DNA of 52,323 nt, from assembly GCA_025358455.1 (NCBI GenBank), contig JANYJP010000127.1, forward strand, positions 1 to 52,323. Direction: 5' to 3'. This document shows, in pieces, positions 6,390 through 15,688 of the stretch. The DNA is from Bacteroidales bacterium. Lineage in GTDB: Bacteria > Bacteroidota > Bacteroidia > Bacteroidales > VadinHA17. Every line of letters begins with the position of its first letter. Positions within the stretch are counted from its first letter, which is position 1. A model generated the notes under the pieces. That model was not told where the DNA came from, made no database searches, and worked only from the letters and a program-made list of their open reading frames with translations. The position numbers and the translations under genes are program-made.

Positions 6390-9353
6390 CTATTTCTTTA
6401 TCGAATCGTATATCGACTGAAGTATTTCCGATCTTATATTCAAATCAGAAACCAGATTGTTGTTTCGGGTCGGAAAAACCCTGTTGCATAAAAACACATA
6501 ACTAATTTCATTTACCGGATCCACCCAAACAAATGGACCGGTATAACCTGAATGTCCAAAGCTTTCAGGCGATGCGCTTTTAGCAGGGTATGCATCGCTT
6601 TCTGAAAGTTGGGAGTTATCAGGAAGCGGCTTGTCAAAACCAAGTCCTCTTCTGTTTTTGTTCTCAGGAAATTGTACCCTGGAATACTCCTTCATAACAT
6701 CTCTGCCTATCAGTTGTTCCCCGCCATATTCTCCCATTCTTCTATATAGCTCCATAAGTTTCATCAGATCATTTGCAGTGGCGAAGAGTCCTGCATGCCC
6801 GGAAATGCCACCCAGCATCGCTGCTCCTTCATCATGAACTGTGCCATGCAATTGCTGCTTTCTGAACAGCGAATCATACTCAGTTGGAACAATCCGGTCA
6901 GGATTATATTTCCGGTATGGGTTAAACCCGATATCAAAGGCTCCAATCTTGTTGTATATATTTGTAGTTACATAATCGGACCATTTCTGCCCCGTTAGTT
7001 TTTCAATTATTTCCGGAGCAATAATAAATGTAAGATCAGAATAAACGTACTTCTTTTCACCAAGCGGGCTTTTCTTAATTTCTTTGAACATCTTCTTCCT
7101 GTAGTTCTTGTTTATATAAAGGCCGGATGCAACTTCTAACGGATATCTCTGTGAATACCCCGTACTGAATATTCTCCGCTTAAACTTTCCGTTCTTATTT
7201 ATAGTTTCTTTCCAGAATTGTATATAAGGAGTAAGTCCTGCCTGGTGGGTGAGAAAATCTCTCATGCCTATATTTCCCTTATTGGTTTTTCTGAAATCGG
7301 GGAGGTAATAACCTAAAGTTTCATCAGGTGAAAACTTTCCTTCCGTGTTAAGAAGCATTAATCCGGCAAGTGTGGAAGAAATCTTGGTAACCGATGCAAG
7401 ATCATAAAGATCATCTTCCTGCACGTGGATCCTGTTATCATATGTCTGATAACCATATGTTTTATGAAAAACAACTATGCCTTTTCTTGCAATCATAACC
7501 TCACATCCCGGAAATGCTCTGGCTGTCAGTCCAATATCTACAATGGAATCAATCTTCCTGTTAAGGATTTCTGATGACATACCGGCATTTTCAGGCAGGC
7601 CGTACTGTAACCTGATATTTCCCTGGGTCATGATACCGAAGCCATAGGGCCATTTCTCATTTATTGTTACAGGAAGATTTCCTGTTGATCCGATACCTCC
7701 GAAGATAAGCTGGGCTGACAGATCCTGTGTATATTCATTCTCCTGATAGGCAAGAACCAGGGCATCTGCTTTCTGAAGCGATTTCATTCTGTCAATTCCA
7801 TAAGGGTTTCCAAACCAGGTTATTACTGACCTGTAACTGCCCTTTAGACTGTCAAGGAAATTGATTAATTTCTGATCAATCCCGAAATCCATATTTGGTC
7901 TCTGGTCCAAACCGAAAACTCCGGTAATGACAATATCATAATCCGGAAGTTTTTTTAAGAGCTTAGTGCAGGCAGCAGTGTCGGAAGTATTCAGAAAATA
8001 ATTGTCAGCAGGATGATACTTTTCTATTCTTTGCTGGAATGATGAAAGTCCGTTTCGGTTGATCGCGATTGTTGCAATTCTTATATTCTGAAGATTTTTT
8101 ATCGGAAGCAGATCCTGATTATTATTCAGAACAGTCAATGCATTGGCATAAAGTTCACGAATTAAAGCCTTATTAGATGCAGGAGAAAGTTCCATGACAA
8201 TGCTTTCTTTTTTTACAGGCTGAAGTCTATTCAATCCCGACCAGTATTTCATCGCGAGAATCTTCCGGCATTTCAGGGCAATTTCCTCTGTGGTCAGTTT
8301 TTTCAGTGAAATATAGTTTTTCGTTTCTCTGATTGTTGCTTCAATGTCAGTCACAAACTCAGCCACGTCGTTTCCTCCCTCAAGTGCTTTTGCATCAGCT
8401 TCACCTGGTTTAAAGTATTTGGTAACTGCCTGCATATTCATTGCATCAGTAATTACAAGTCCTCTGAACCCGAGATCATTTTTAAGCAGACCCTTAATTA
8501 TAACCGGAGAGAGAGTTGATGGAAGTCCCGAGGTAGTATCGAGTGATGGCAGGTGGAGGTGGGCTGTCATTATACTGCCGATACCTTCATTTATCAGTCT
8601 GCGAAAGGGATATAGTTCAATACTATCCAGCCTGGCCCTGGAATGTGTAATTACCGGAAGATCAAGATGTGAATCAACATTTGTATCACCATGGCCCGGG
8701 AAGTGTTTTCCGGTAGCCAGAACGCCGTTATCCTGCATTCCTTTCATATATAATGTGGTTTTCACGGCAACATTTTCCCTGTTCTCACCAAATGATCTGT
8801 AATTGATAACCGGATTTGCTGCATTGATATTAATGTCAGCAACAGGGGCAAGATTCATTTGCATACCCAGTCTTTTAAACTGAAGGGCCACTGCCTTACC
8901 GAACTGATATATGAGGGAGTCATTTTTTATTGCTCCCAGGGTCATCTGAAAAGGAAATTTCTCAACATTATCAAGTCTCATTCCAACACCCCACTCAGCA
9001 TCGAGTGTAATAAGCAGGGGTACTTTTGATATGCTCTGGTAGTAATTGGTAAGTTCAGCCTGTTTTTCAGCGGTTCCCTGAAAAAATACAATACCTCCTA
9101 CACCATATTTCCTGATAATATCAGAAACCTCAACTTCGTGTGAAATATCCCGGTTGGAATACCCTGCAATCCAGATACATTGACCTATCTGTTGTTCGAG
9201 AGTCAGCGTATTCATAACTGAATCGACCCAGGGCTGGTTCATGTATTTCAGGAATGGAGGATCTGCCTGTTGGGCAGCTGTTTCAATATTAGTTGAAAAT
9301 GAAACTGAAATTGACAAGAACAAAAATACTAATACGGACTTAACTAAATTCAT
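6390..9353 (-). CDS. Exported glycoside hydrolase family 3 (NagZ-like) fused to a serine beta-lactamase-like domain
   Basis: A 987-residue protein with an N-terminal signal peptide (hydrophobic residues about 4-19). Residues 40-375 are a GH3 domain with the NagZ motif KHFPGHGDT (216-224) and the D-S-H of the catalytic loop (227-229). Asp303 in ITDAMNM is the likely nucleophile. This family removes beta-N-acetylglucosamine from muropeptides. A GH3 C-terminal-like linker follows, then from about residue 595 a class C beta-lactamase/esterase fold with SVTK (654-657), YSD (771-773) and HSG (934-936), matching SxxK, YxN and HxG. The fusion is known in Bacteroidota. Unlike cytosolic E. coli NagZ, it should act in the periplasm or outside. 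It points away from the nagX-amgK-murU group, with a 209-bp shared upstream region. Confidence 0.9.
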   Translation of the reverse strand: MNLVKSVLVFLFLSISVSFSTNIETAAQQADPPFLKYMNQPWVDSVMNTLTLEQQIGQCIWIAGYSNRDISHEVEVSDIIRKYGVGGIVFFQGTAEKQAELTNYYQSISKVPLLITLDAEWGVGMRLDNVEKFPFQMTLGAIKNDSLIYQFGKAVALQFKRLGMQMNLAPVADININAANPVINYRSFGENRENVAVKTTLYMKGMQDNGVLATGKHFPGHGDTNVDSHLDLPVITHSRARLDSIELYPFRRLINEGIGSIMTAHLHLPSLDTTSGLPSTLSPVIIKGLLKNDLGFRGLVITDAMNMQAVTKYFKPGEADAKALEGGNDVAEFVTDIEATIRETKNYISLKKLTTEEIALKCRKILAMKYWSGLNRLQPVKKESIVMELSPASNKALIRELYANALTVLNNNQDLLPIKNLQNIRIATIAINRNGLSSFQQRIEKYHPADNYFLNTSDTAACTKLLKKLPDYDIVITGVFGLDQRPNMDFGIDQKLINFLDSLKGSYRSVITWFGNPYGIDRMKSLQKADALVLAYQENEYTQDLSAQLIFGGIGSTGNLPVTINEKWPYGFGIMTQGNIRLQYGLPENAGMSSEILNRKIDSIVDIGLTARAFPGCEVMIARKGIVVFHKTYGYQTYDNRIHVQEDDLYDLASVTKISSTLAGLMLLNTEGKFSPDETLGYYLPDFRKTNKGNIGMRDFLTHQAGLTPYIQFWKETINKNGKFKRRIFSTGYSQRYPLEVASGLYINKNYRKKMFKEIKKSPLGEKKYVYSDLTFIIAPEIIEKLTGQKWSDYVTTNIYNKIGAFDIGFNPYRKYNPDRIVPTEYDSLFRKQQLHGTVHDEGAAMLGGISGHAGLFATANDLMKLMELYRRMGEYGGEQLIGRDVMKEYSRVQFPENKNRRGLGFDKPLPDNSQLSESDAYPAKSASPESFGHSGYTGPFVWVDPVNEISYVFLCNRVFPTRNNNLVSDLNIRSEILQSIYDSIKK

Positions 9354-9408
9354 GACCCTGAGTAATTTAATTGAAATTAATTAAAAAATTTAATCTTTAT
9401 ATTCTTCC

Positions 9409-9416
9409 CAAAAGTA
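9409..9416 (-). promoter_or_regulatory. -7 promoter box of the NagZ/beta-lactamase gene
   Basis: TACTTTTG on the minus strand, 55 bp before the start codon. No clear -33 box. Confidence 0.45.
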
Positions 9417-9562
9417 ACATTTTAAAATATGAAAATATTATAATCCTTTCCGTAGATTGATACGATAATTGAAGATCTTTATTGTTAATCTGCGATATTG
9501 CCCGTAACCAATTAAAATCGGCTTTAATTATTATTTTTACAAAATATAATTTGTAATCATCT

Positions 9563-10672
9563 ATGGCAAAAAGCAGTGGCAGATTGGTTTCTCTTGATAT
9601 CTTCAGGGGATTGACCGTCGCGTTCATGATAATAGTAAATACTCCGGGGAGCTGGGAATATGTCTATCCACCTCTTAGACATTCAAACTGGGATGGGTGT
9701 ACCCCAACCGACCTTGTATTCCCGTTTTTCCTCTTTATTGTAGGCGTGTCAACTTTTTTCTCTCTCAAAAAATACGGAAGTGAGCTCAACTGGAACTCTT
9801 TTTTAAGAATATTCAGGCGGATGGTGTCAATTTTCGCGATCGGTTTGTTCCTGAATATCTTTCCATATTTCGGAAGAAATTATGACACTCTGAGAATAAT
9901 GGGCGTTTTACAGCGTATTGCGCTGGCTTATGGTATAGGCGCCATCATATGCCTGGCTGTAAGGCGCGAATATCTTTGGATTGTAATTGCTGTGTTATTG
10001 CTGGTTTACTGGGGATTATTGGCATTTTTAGGAGGAACGGACCCTTTTAGCCTTGGAGGAAATTTTGCACTTAAAACAGACCTGGCCATCCTTGGAAAAA
10101 ATCATATGTATACTGGATTTGGTATCCCATTTGAACCCGAAGGATTGCTGAGCACAATTACATCTGTCTGCACTGTGATAATCGGATATTTTATCGGTGG
10201 GATGGTAGCACAGGGTTCAGCAAGTGGGAAAACTGTATTGAAACTTTTATTATTTGGTGTTGCAGCCTTTGGTCTGGGTTATTTATGGAATATGATATTT
10301 CCATTAAATAAACCTTTATGGTCAAGTTCCTATGTATTATATACTGCTGGCCTGGCAATGACAGTACTGGCAATAATATACCTGATAGCCGACGTTATAA
10401 TGTTCCAGATCTGGGGGGCATTTTTTATGGTTTTCGGAACAAACGCACTTTTCGTCTATTTTCTGTCCGGGATCTGGACCAGACTAATGCTTTTTATTCA
10501 GATTCATTCAGGTATCGGAAAAATCAGTCTTTATGATTGGTTTTATACAAAAGCGTGTGTACCACTTGCCGGCAACCTTAACGGGAGCCTGATGTTCGCA
10601 GTAATACAGATGTTGCTTATCTGGATTGTTGCGCTTATACTCTACAGGAAGAAAATTATGATAAGACTTTAA
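9563..10672 (+). CDS. HGSNAT/NagX-like membrane acyltransferase family protein
   Basis: A 369-residue polytopic membrane protein with about ten hydrophobic segments. The N terminus SLDIFRGLTVAFMIIVN and the block RHSNWDGCTPTDLVFPFFLF are hallmarks of the DUF5009/heparan-alpha-glucosaminide N-acetyltransferase family, whose conserved His lies in the first loop. Bacterial relatives (NagX) are found with amino-sugar genes. The neighbours here (NagZ-like upstream, AmgK- and MurU-like downstream) suggest a role with peptidoglycan sugars, as acetyltransferase or transporter; neither is proven by sequence. Confidence 0.85.
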   Translation: MAKSSGRLVSLDIFRGLTVAFMIIVNTPGSWEYVYPPLRHSNWDGCTPTDLVFPFFLFIVGVSTFFSLKKYGSELNWNSFLRIFRRMVSIFAIGLFLNIFPYFGRNYDTLRIMGVLQRIALAYGIGAIICLAVRREYLWIVIAVLLLVYWGLLAFLGGTDPFSLGGNFALKTDLAILGKNHMYTGFGIPFEPEGLLSTITSVCTVIIGYFIGGMVAQGSASGKTVLKLLLFGVAAFGLGYLWNMIFPLNKPLWSSSYVLYTAGLAMTVLAIIYLIADVIMFQIWGAFFMVFGTNALFVYFLSGIWTRLMLFIQIHSGIGKISLYDWFYTKACVPLAGNLNGSLMFAVIQMLLIWIVALILYRKKIMIRL

Positions 10673-10837
10673 AAGTAAAAAGATAAAAGACAAAAGTAAA
10701 AAGACAAAAGTAAGAATGCAAAATGCCTACGGGCAGGCAGGAATGCAAAATGCAAAAGTAAAAAGTAAAAGACTGCAAGACTGCAAGACTGCAAGACAAT
10801 AGACGATAGACAATAGACAATAGACAATAACAAGGTA
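10673..10837 (+). repeat. Purine-rich intergenic short-repeat block
   Basis: This 165-bp gap consists of short direct repeats: AAAAGTAAAAAGACAAAAG variants, then GACTGCAA three times in tandem, then three to four copies of a 7-bp CAATAGA unit. It contains no gene. The same vocabulary recurs at 21650-21690, 25982-26073 and, inverted, at 32281-32320. Confidence 0.85.
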
Positions 10838-11878
10838 ATGAGTGAGATAGACATTATATCAGAAGGCTACCGAGAGTTATTTGGAGATTCGGATCTTAAC
10901 ATAACGGCTTTACCAAAATCAGGATCTGACAGAAAATATTTCAGAATTTTTGACGGCGATAAAAGTGTCATTGGAGCGCATAATCCAAATCCGGAGGAAA
11001 ACGAGGCATTTATAGGGTTTACAAAACATTTTATTTCAAAAGGACTTCCTGTACCTGAAGTCTTTGGCTATTTACCTGAGAAATATATCTATTTTCTTAA
11101 AGATCTGGGTGATGTGAACCTTTTTACCTGGCTTCAAAAGAAACAAACCGGAGCCGGATTTGATAAAGAAGCCGAGGTATTCTACCGGAAAGTTCTTGAC
11201 AAGCTAATACGTTTTCAGATTAATGGAATTGATGGGTTGAACCTTGACTTATGTTACCCGCATAGAAGCTTCGACAGGCAATCGATGATGTGGGACATGA
11301 ATTATTTTAAATACATGTTTCTAAAACTGATTGCTGTTCCATTTAGTGAAAAGAGACTTGAGCACGATTTTAACCTTCTGGCTGATTTTCTCCTTGAAAC
11401 GGGGCAGGATTATTTTCTTTACCGTGACTTTCAATCGGCTAATGTAATGATAGTTGAAGGAGAACCATGGTTCATAGATTACCAGGGCGGCAGGAAAGGA
11501 GCCCCGCAATATGATGTTGCTTCATTACTTTATGATGCGAAAGCACATATACCGCAAAATACCCGTCAGGATCTTCTTGAATATCACATTGATAATTTCT
11601 GTTCAGAATCAGGAGAAAATAAAAACACGTATAAGGGATATTTTGCCGGATTCAGCATGATTCGGCTCATGCAGGCACTTGGAGCATTCGGATTCAGGGG
11701 CTTGTATGAAAAGAAGCCGACATTTACCGGAAGCATCGTACCAGCTGTTAAGCTATTAATTGAGCTAATTGAATCAGAGCAGCTGCCTGTTCAGTTAACA
11801 GAGTTATTTCAGACTGTCCGGTTAATCCCCGGGTTAAATATATATATCGAGCTCGATCAGGATAAATCGTTTAATTAA
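10838..11878 (+). CDS. amgK: AmgK-like amino-sugar (MurNAc/GlcNAc) anomeric kinase, APH fold
   Basis: A 346-residue phosphotransferase of the aminoglycoside-phosphotransferase fold (COG3178 type). It shows the N-lobe SGSDRKYFRI, the hinge YFLKDLGD, the catalytic loop YRDFQSANVM and the metal-binding IDYQGGRKGAPQYDVASLLYD. AmgK phosphorylates MurNAc and GlcNAc at C1 for direct re-use in cell wall synthesis. The next gene is a sugar-1-phosphate nucleotidyltransferase of the MurU type, the partner step, which is the main support for the specific name. Other small-molecule kinases of the same fold cannot be excluded. Confidence 0.75.
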   Translation: MSEIDIISEGYRELFGDSDLNITALPKSGSDRKYFRIFDGDKSVIGAHNPNPEENEAFIGFTKHFISKGLPVPEVFGYLPEKYIYFLKDLGDVNLFTWLQKKQTGAGFDKEAEVFYRKVLDKLIRFQINGIDGLNLDLCYPHRSFDRQSMMWDMNYFKYMFLKLIAVPFSEKRLEHDFNLLADFLLETGQDYFLYRDFQSANVMIVEGEPWFIDYQGGRKGAPQYDVASLLYDAKAHIPQNTRQDLLEYHIDNFCSESGENKNTYKGYFAGFSMIRLMQALGAFGFRGLYEKKPTFTGSIVPAVKLLIELIESEQLPVQLTELFQTVRLIPGLNIYIELDQDKSFN

Positions 11879-11931
11879 TATTTTATATTCATTATTCAAA
11901 ATTTGAGGGCAAACGGCTAATATATAAATTA

Positions 11932-12654
11932 ATGAAAGCAATGATATTTGCGGCAGGACTGGGTACGCGGCTTGGGAAAATAACAGAAAATATTCCCAAG
12001 GCTCTCGTTGATATCAATGGAAAGACTGCACTTCAGCTGGCAGTTGAAAAATGTTCCTCATACGGATTTAATGATATAATTATAAATGTTCACCATTTTG
12101 CAGATATGGTTGAAGAGGAGGTTAGCAGACTAAATAAAAAAGGATTCACTGTTTCCGTTTCTGATGAAAGGGATAAACTTCTGGAAAATGCAGGAGGATT
12201 GTATAAAGCCAGGGGATTTTTTGACAAACGCCCTTTCCTTCTTTATAATGTTGATATAATTTCTGATTTTGATCTTTCTGCTTTATATCGATTTCATCTT
12301 GAAAAGAAGGGCCTGGCTACACTTGCAGTGAGGAAACGCCCGGGAAAAAGATTCTATCTTATTAATAATGATGGTTTGATCAGAGGTTGGCGAAACATAT
12401 CCACAGGCCGGCAGATACTTTCAGTAAATACAGAAGAGGAGCTTACGGAAATTGCATTTTCAAGTATGCATATTGCAGAACCTGAGATGTTTGAATATAT
12501 GTATGAGGGGATCTATTCGTTCACAGATCTATATCTGAAACTTGCTGAAAAGCATAATATTTACACTCTGAGACGGGATGAAGGTTACTGGTACGATGTG
12601 GGAACTCCTGAAAACCTTGAAGATGTCAGCAGGTTTTTAAACTCAGGGAGCTAA
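11932..12654 (+). CDS. murU: MurU-like sugar-1-phosphate nucleotidyltransferase
   Basis: A 240-residue single-domain nucleotidyltransferase. The N terminus contains AAGLGTRLG with PKALVDINGK, the nucleotide-binding and catalytic signature of the family. YNVDIISD is the metal-site motif, and a C-terminal WYDVGTPE is typical of MurU/RmlA-like enzymes. It lies 53 bp after the AmgK-like gene on the same strand. The pair would convert MurNAc to MurNAc-1-phosphate and then UDP-MurNAc, bypassing de novo synthesis. A GlcNAc- or mannose-type substrate is an alternative. Confidence 0.72.
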   Translation: MKAMIFAAGLGTRLGKITENIPKALVDINGKTALQLAVEKCSSYGFNDIIINVHHFADMVEEEVSRLNKKGFTVSVSDERDKLLENAGGLYKARGFFDKRPFLLYNVDIISDFDLSALYRFHLEKKGLATLAVRKRPGKRFYLINNDGLIRGWRNISTGRQILSVNTEEELTEIAFSSMHIAEPEMFEYMYEGIYSFTDLYLKLAEKHNIYTLRRDEGYWYDVGTPENLEDVSRFLNSGS

Positions 12655-12698
12655 ATAACACTATATTAATTGCCTGTGTCTCAGTCTCTCAGTTTTTC

Positions 12699-14144
12699 CT
12701 AAATCTTCCAGAAAGTCCTGGTAAAGATTGTGAAGACAGTTATAATTTCAAGTCTTCCGATTATCATAAGCAGACTCAGAATAACCTTACCCGCTTCAGG
12801 GATATGAGCAAAATTACTCATGGGCCCAACGGTGCCTAAGCCTGGTCCGATTCCTGCCATACAAGTAGCTACGGAACTTGAGGCTGATACCGGATCGACA
12901 CCTGTTGCCACAACAAATATGGTTCCGAGCATAAAAATGAAAAGATATAAGACAACAAATGACAGGATTGAGATATTTGTACTTTCCCCAACGCTTTTAC
13001 CATTTAATTTTATGAAAGTAATTGATTTAGGATGGTTAAGTTTATGAAAGACATTCCTGATATTTTTAATTACAATCAAATGTCTGGCCATCTTTATTCC
13101 TCCACTTGTGGAACCGGTACTTCCACCTGCGAACATAAGAAGAAAGATAAGCAAACCGGCTGATACGGGCCAGAGAGTATAATTGGCTGATGCAAACCCG
13201 GTACATGTTATAATTGATATAACCTGAAAATAGCCGGCCCGGAATGATTCCTCAAATGTTCCGGTTGAATTTGCGAGAAGAATTATTGTTGCTATTGCGC
13301 CTGCCATTATCACAACAGCAATATAGAACGATAGTTCCTCATTCTGTTTCACCTTTTTGAAATTGAATTTTATAAGGTAGTAATAAATAACCTGGCTAGT
13401 GCCTGCAAGGAACATAAATATCATTACAATGTACTGACTATAAGGCGAGTAGTACATGAGGCTTAGGTTCTTGGTAGAAAAACCTCCTGTGGCTACAGTA
13501 CCAAAAGAATGACAAATACTGTCAAATAGATTCATATCACCCAGGCTCAGAAGAATTATTTCAGCAATGGTAAGTGCCAGGTATATAAGTAATATTCTGA
13601 ATCCAATCCCTTTGGTTTTTGGATGAATCTTTTCTTTCATCGATGATTCAAGACTGAATAGCTGATACCCGGTAACCTTAAGCGATGGAAGAACTATTAT
13701 TAGCAGTATTATTATTCCGATTCCCCCGACCCAGTGCGTCAGACTTCGCCAGAATAGTATTGAATATGGCAGCGCTTCAACATCTGTTAATATTGATGAT
13801 CCGGTTGTGGAAAATCCTGAGGTTGATTCAAAAAAAGCATTAATAAATGATGGTATGGTTCCGCTTATTATATATGGCAATACCCCTAAAACAGAAAAGA
13901 GAACCCATGATATTGTGACAGACAGATATCCATCCCTGTTGCTGAATTTATCGGGATCGGCTTTCCTTGAGAAGAGATAACAAAAAAAAGACAAGGCTAT
14001 AGTTATTGCCGCTGACCAGTAAAATGGAGCCGGCGCTTCCTTATAAATATATGCAACAGGAAGGCAAAACAAATACGCAATTGTCTCTAACAGGAGAACC
14101 GTACTTAGTATCCGAAGGATCAGCAAAGGGTTGATAAGCTTCAT
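12699..14144 (-). CDS. trkH: Potassium uptake protein TrkH
   Basis: A 481-residue polytopic membrane protein with four pore-loop repeats typical of the TrkH/KtrB family. These include ESTSGFSTTGSSIL in the first loop, SFGTVATGGFSTKN in the second and ITCTGFASANY in the third. WRSLTHWVGGIGIIIL is the strongly conserved TrkH block. It moves K+ into the cell with a TrkA-type regulatory subunit, but no trkA is next to it here. It converges on the murU-like gene. A -7 box lies at 14170-14177. Confidence 0.93.
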   Translation of the reverse strand: MKLINPLLILRILSTVLLLETIAYLFCLPVAYIYKEAPAPFYWSAAITIALSFFCYLFSRKADPDKFSNRDGYLSVTISWVLFSVLGVLPYIISGTIPSFINAFFESTSGFSTTGSSILTDVEALPYSILFWRSLTHWVGGIGIIILLIIVLPSLKVTGYQLFSLESSMKEKIHPKTKGIGFRILLIYLALTIAEIILLSLGDMNLFDSICHSFGTVATGGFSTKNLSLMYYSPYSQYIVMIFMFLAGTSQVIYYYLIKFNFKKVKQNEELSFYIAVVIMAGAIATIILLANSTGTFEESFRAGYFQVISIITCTGFASANYTLWPVSAGLLIFLLMFAGGSTGSTSGGIKMARHLIVIKNIRNVFHKLNHPKSITFIKLNGKSVGESTNISILSFVVLYLFIFMLGTIFVVATGVDPVSASSSVATCMAGIGPGLGTVGPMSNFAHIPEAGKVILSLLMIIGRLEIITVFTIFTRTFWKI

Positions 14145-14169
14145 AGTCAGGTTCGGAAAATTCAGGATA

Positions 14170-14177
14170 CAAATATA
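14170..14177 (-). promoter_or_regulatory. -7 promoter box of trkH
   Basis: TATATTTG on the minus strand, 25 bp before the start codon. No -33 box at the standard distance. Confidence 0.42.
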
Positions 14178-14308
14178 AACAGATTTAGCATTGTTCTGAT
14201 TAAACTTTAATGAAGTATAAATCAGACCTACTATCTTTAATCATTACTGGCTCCTCTGCGTAACTCCGTGGGTAATAAGTTTTTGTCGGGCTGCCTGCCG
14301 AATATCCA

Positions 14309-14338
14309 TTGATGGGTCATTTTTATGTCTTATATTTG
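14309..14338 (+). promoter_or_regulatory. Promoter of the carboxyspermidine genes
   Basis: TTG at 14309-14311, a 19-bp spacer and TATATTTG at 14331-14338, giving a leader of about 90 nt. The 290-bp gap between trkH and the next gene holds this, the trkH promoter box and no credible gene. Confidence 0.55.
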
Positions 14339-14434
14339 GATCAGCTTTTTTGATGATATTCCGGAGTGAAAATAGATTTATTTTATCTATGCCGGATTCA
14401 AGAGTTATAACAAACCTGTTAATATATTGCATTT

Positions 14435-15628
14435 ATGGGAAAAGTCTTAGTTATAGGTGCCGGAGGAGTCGGAACTGTTGTGGTTCATAAAATGGCTTCA
14501 CTGCCGGATGTTTTTACAGAAATAATGTTAGCCAGTCGAACAAAGTCCAAGTGCGATGCTATTGCCGCTAAAATAGGAAAGGACCGGATTAAAACTGCTC
14601 AGGTTGATGCAGATAATGTACCTCAACTGGTAAGGCTGATCAAATCATTCAATCCGGATATTGTTGTAAATGTGGCTTTACCATATCAGGATCTGCATAT
14701 AATGAATGCTTGTCTTGAAACAGGAGTAGCTTACCTTGATACTGCAAACTATGAACCTCTTGAAGAGGCAAAGTATGAATATGGCTGGCAGTGGGCATAT
14801 ATGGACAGGTATAAGAAAGCAGGGATAACTGCTATTCTAGGTTGTGGATTCGATCCGGGGGTAACCTCAATCTACACAGCTTATGCCGCCAAACACCATT
14901 TTGATGAATTGCATTATCTCGATATTGTGGATTGTAATGCAGGAGATCATGGGAAACCTTTTGCAACAAATTTTAACCCTGAAATTAATATCAGAGAAGT
15001 TACTCAGAAAGGTAAATACTGGGATAACGGCAAGTGGGTTGTAACAAAACCTCATGAAATTCATAAACCCCTGAACTATCCTGACATTGGCCCCAAAGAG
15101 TCATATTTGATATATCACGAGGAACTGGAATCGCTTGTTAAAAACTATCCTACTCTGAAAAGAGCCAGATTCTGGATGACATTTGGGCAGGAATATCTTA
15201 CCCATCTGCGTGTAATTCAGAATATTGGGATGGCAGGAATTGAACCTGTAATGTATGAAGGCAGGGAGATAATCCCTATACAATTTCTTAAGGCTGTACT
15301 TCCTGATCCGGGTGGCCTTGGTGAAAATTACACCGGCTGGACGTCAATTGGGTGCCGGATCAAAGGAATTAAGAATGGGAAAGAAAAAACATATTATGTT
15401 TATAATAATTGCAGTCACGAGGCAGCTTATAAAGAGACAGGCTCACAGGGAGTCAGTTATACAACAGGAGTGCCTGCTGCAATTGGTGCTATGATGTATC
15501 TTAAGGGAATCTGGAAAAAGCCCGGAGTATTTAATGTTGAGGAATTTGACCCCGATCCCTTTATGGCCGAACTGAACCGGCTTGGGTTACCATGGGTTGA
15601 ACTTCATGATGTGAACCTGGAACTTTAA
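14435..15628 (+). CDS. Carboxy(nor)spermidine dehydrogenase, saccharopine dehydrogenase family
   Basis: A 397-residue NAD(P)-dependent enzyme. The N-terminal Rossmann motif VIGAGGVGTVV is clear. The blocks NVALPYQDLHIMNACLETGVAYLDTA and GCGFDPGVTSIYTAYA are typical of the saccharopine dehydrogenase-like carboxynorspermidine synthases. It condenses aspartate semialdehyde with putrescine or diaminopropane to give carboxyspermidine or carboxynorspermidine. The next gene on the same strand is the matching decarboxylase, so the two form the alternative spermidine pathway common in gut and environmental Bacteroidota. Aspartate semialdehyde derives from the LysC step, also encoded in this window. 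Confidence 0.88.
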   Translation: MGKVLVIGAGGVGTVVVHKMASLPDVFTEIMLASRTKSKCDAIAAKIGKDRIKTAQVDADNVPQLVRLIKSFNPDIVVNVALPYQDLHIMNACLETGVAYLDTANYEPLEEAKYEYGWQWAYMDRYKKAGITAILGCGFDPGVTSIYTAYAAKHHFDELHYLDIVDCNAGDHGKPFATNFNPEINIREVTQKGKYWDNGKWVVTKPHEIHKPLNYPDIGPKESYLIYHEELESLVKNYPTLKRARFWMTFGQEYLTHLRVIQNIGMAGIEPVMYEGREIIPIQFLKAVLPDPGGLGENYTGWTSIGCRIKGIKNGKEKTYYVYNNCSHEAAYKETGSQGVSYTTGVPAAIGAMMYLKGIWKKPGVFNVEEFDPDPFMAELNRLGLPWVELHDVNLEL

Positions 15629-15688
15629 TAAAAAAGCACACAGCACAGAGCTCAATGCGCAGGGCAAGAAACAACATAACGATTCAAA

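Noticed and set aside
14244-14432. A 62-codon frame on the minus strand between trkH and the dehydrogenase gene
   Set aside because: No recognisable family, and it covers the promoter of the opposite gene.
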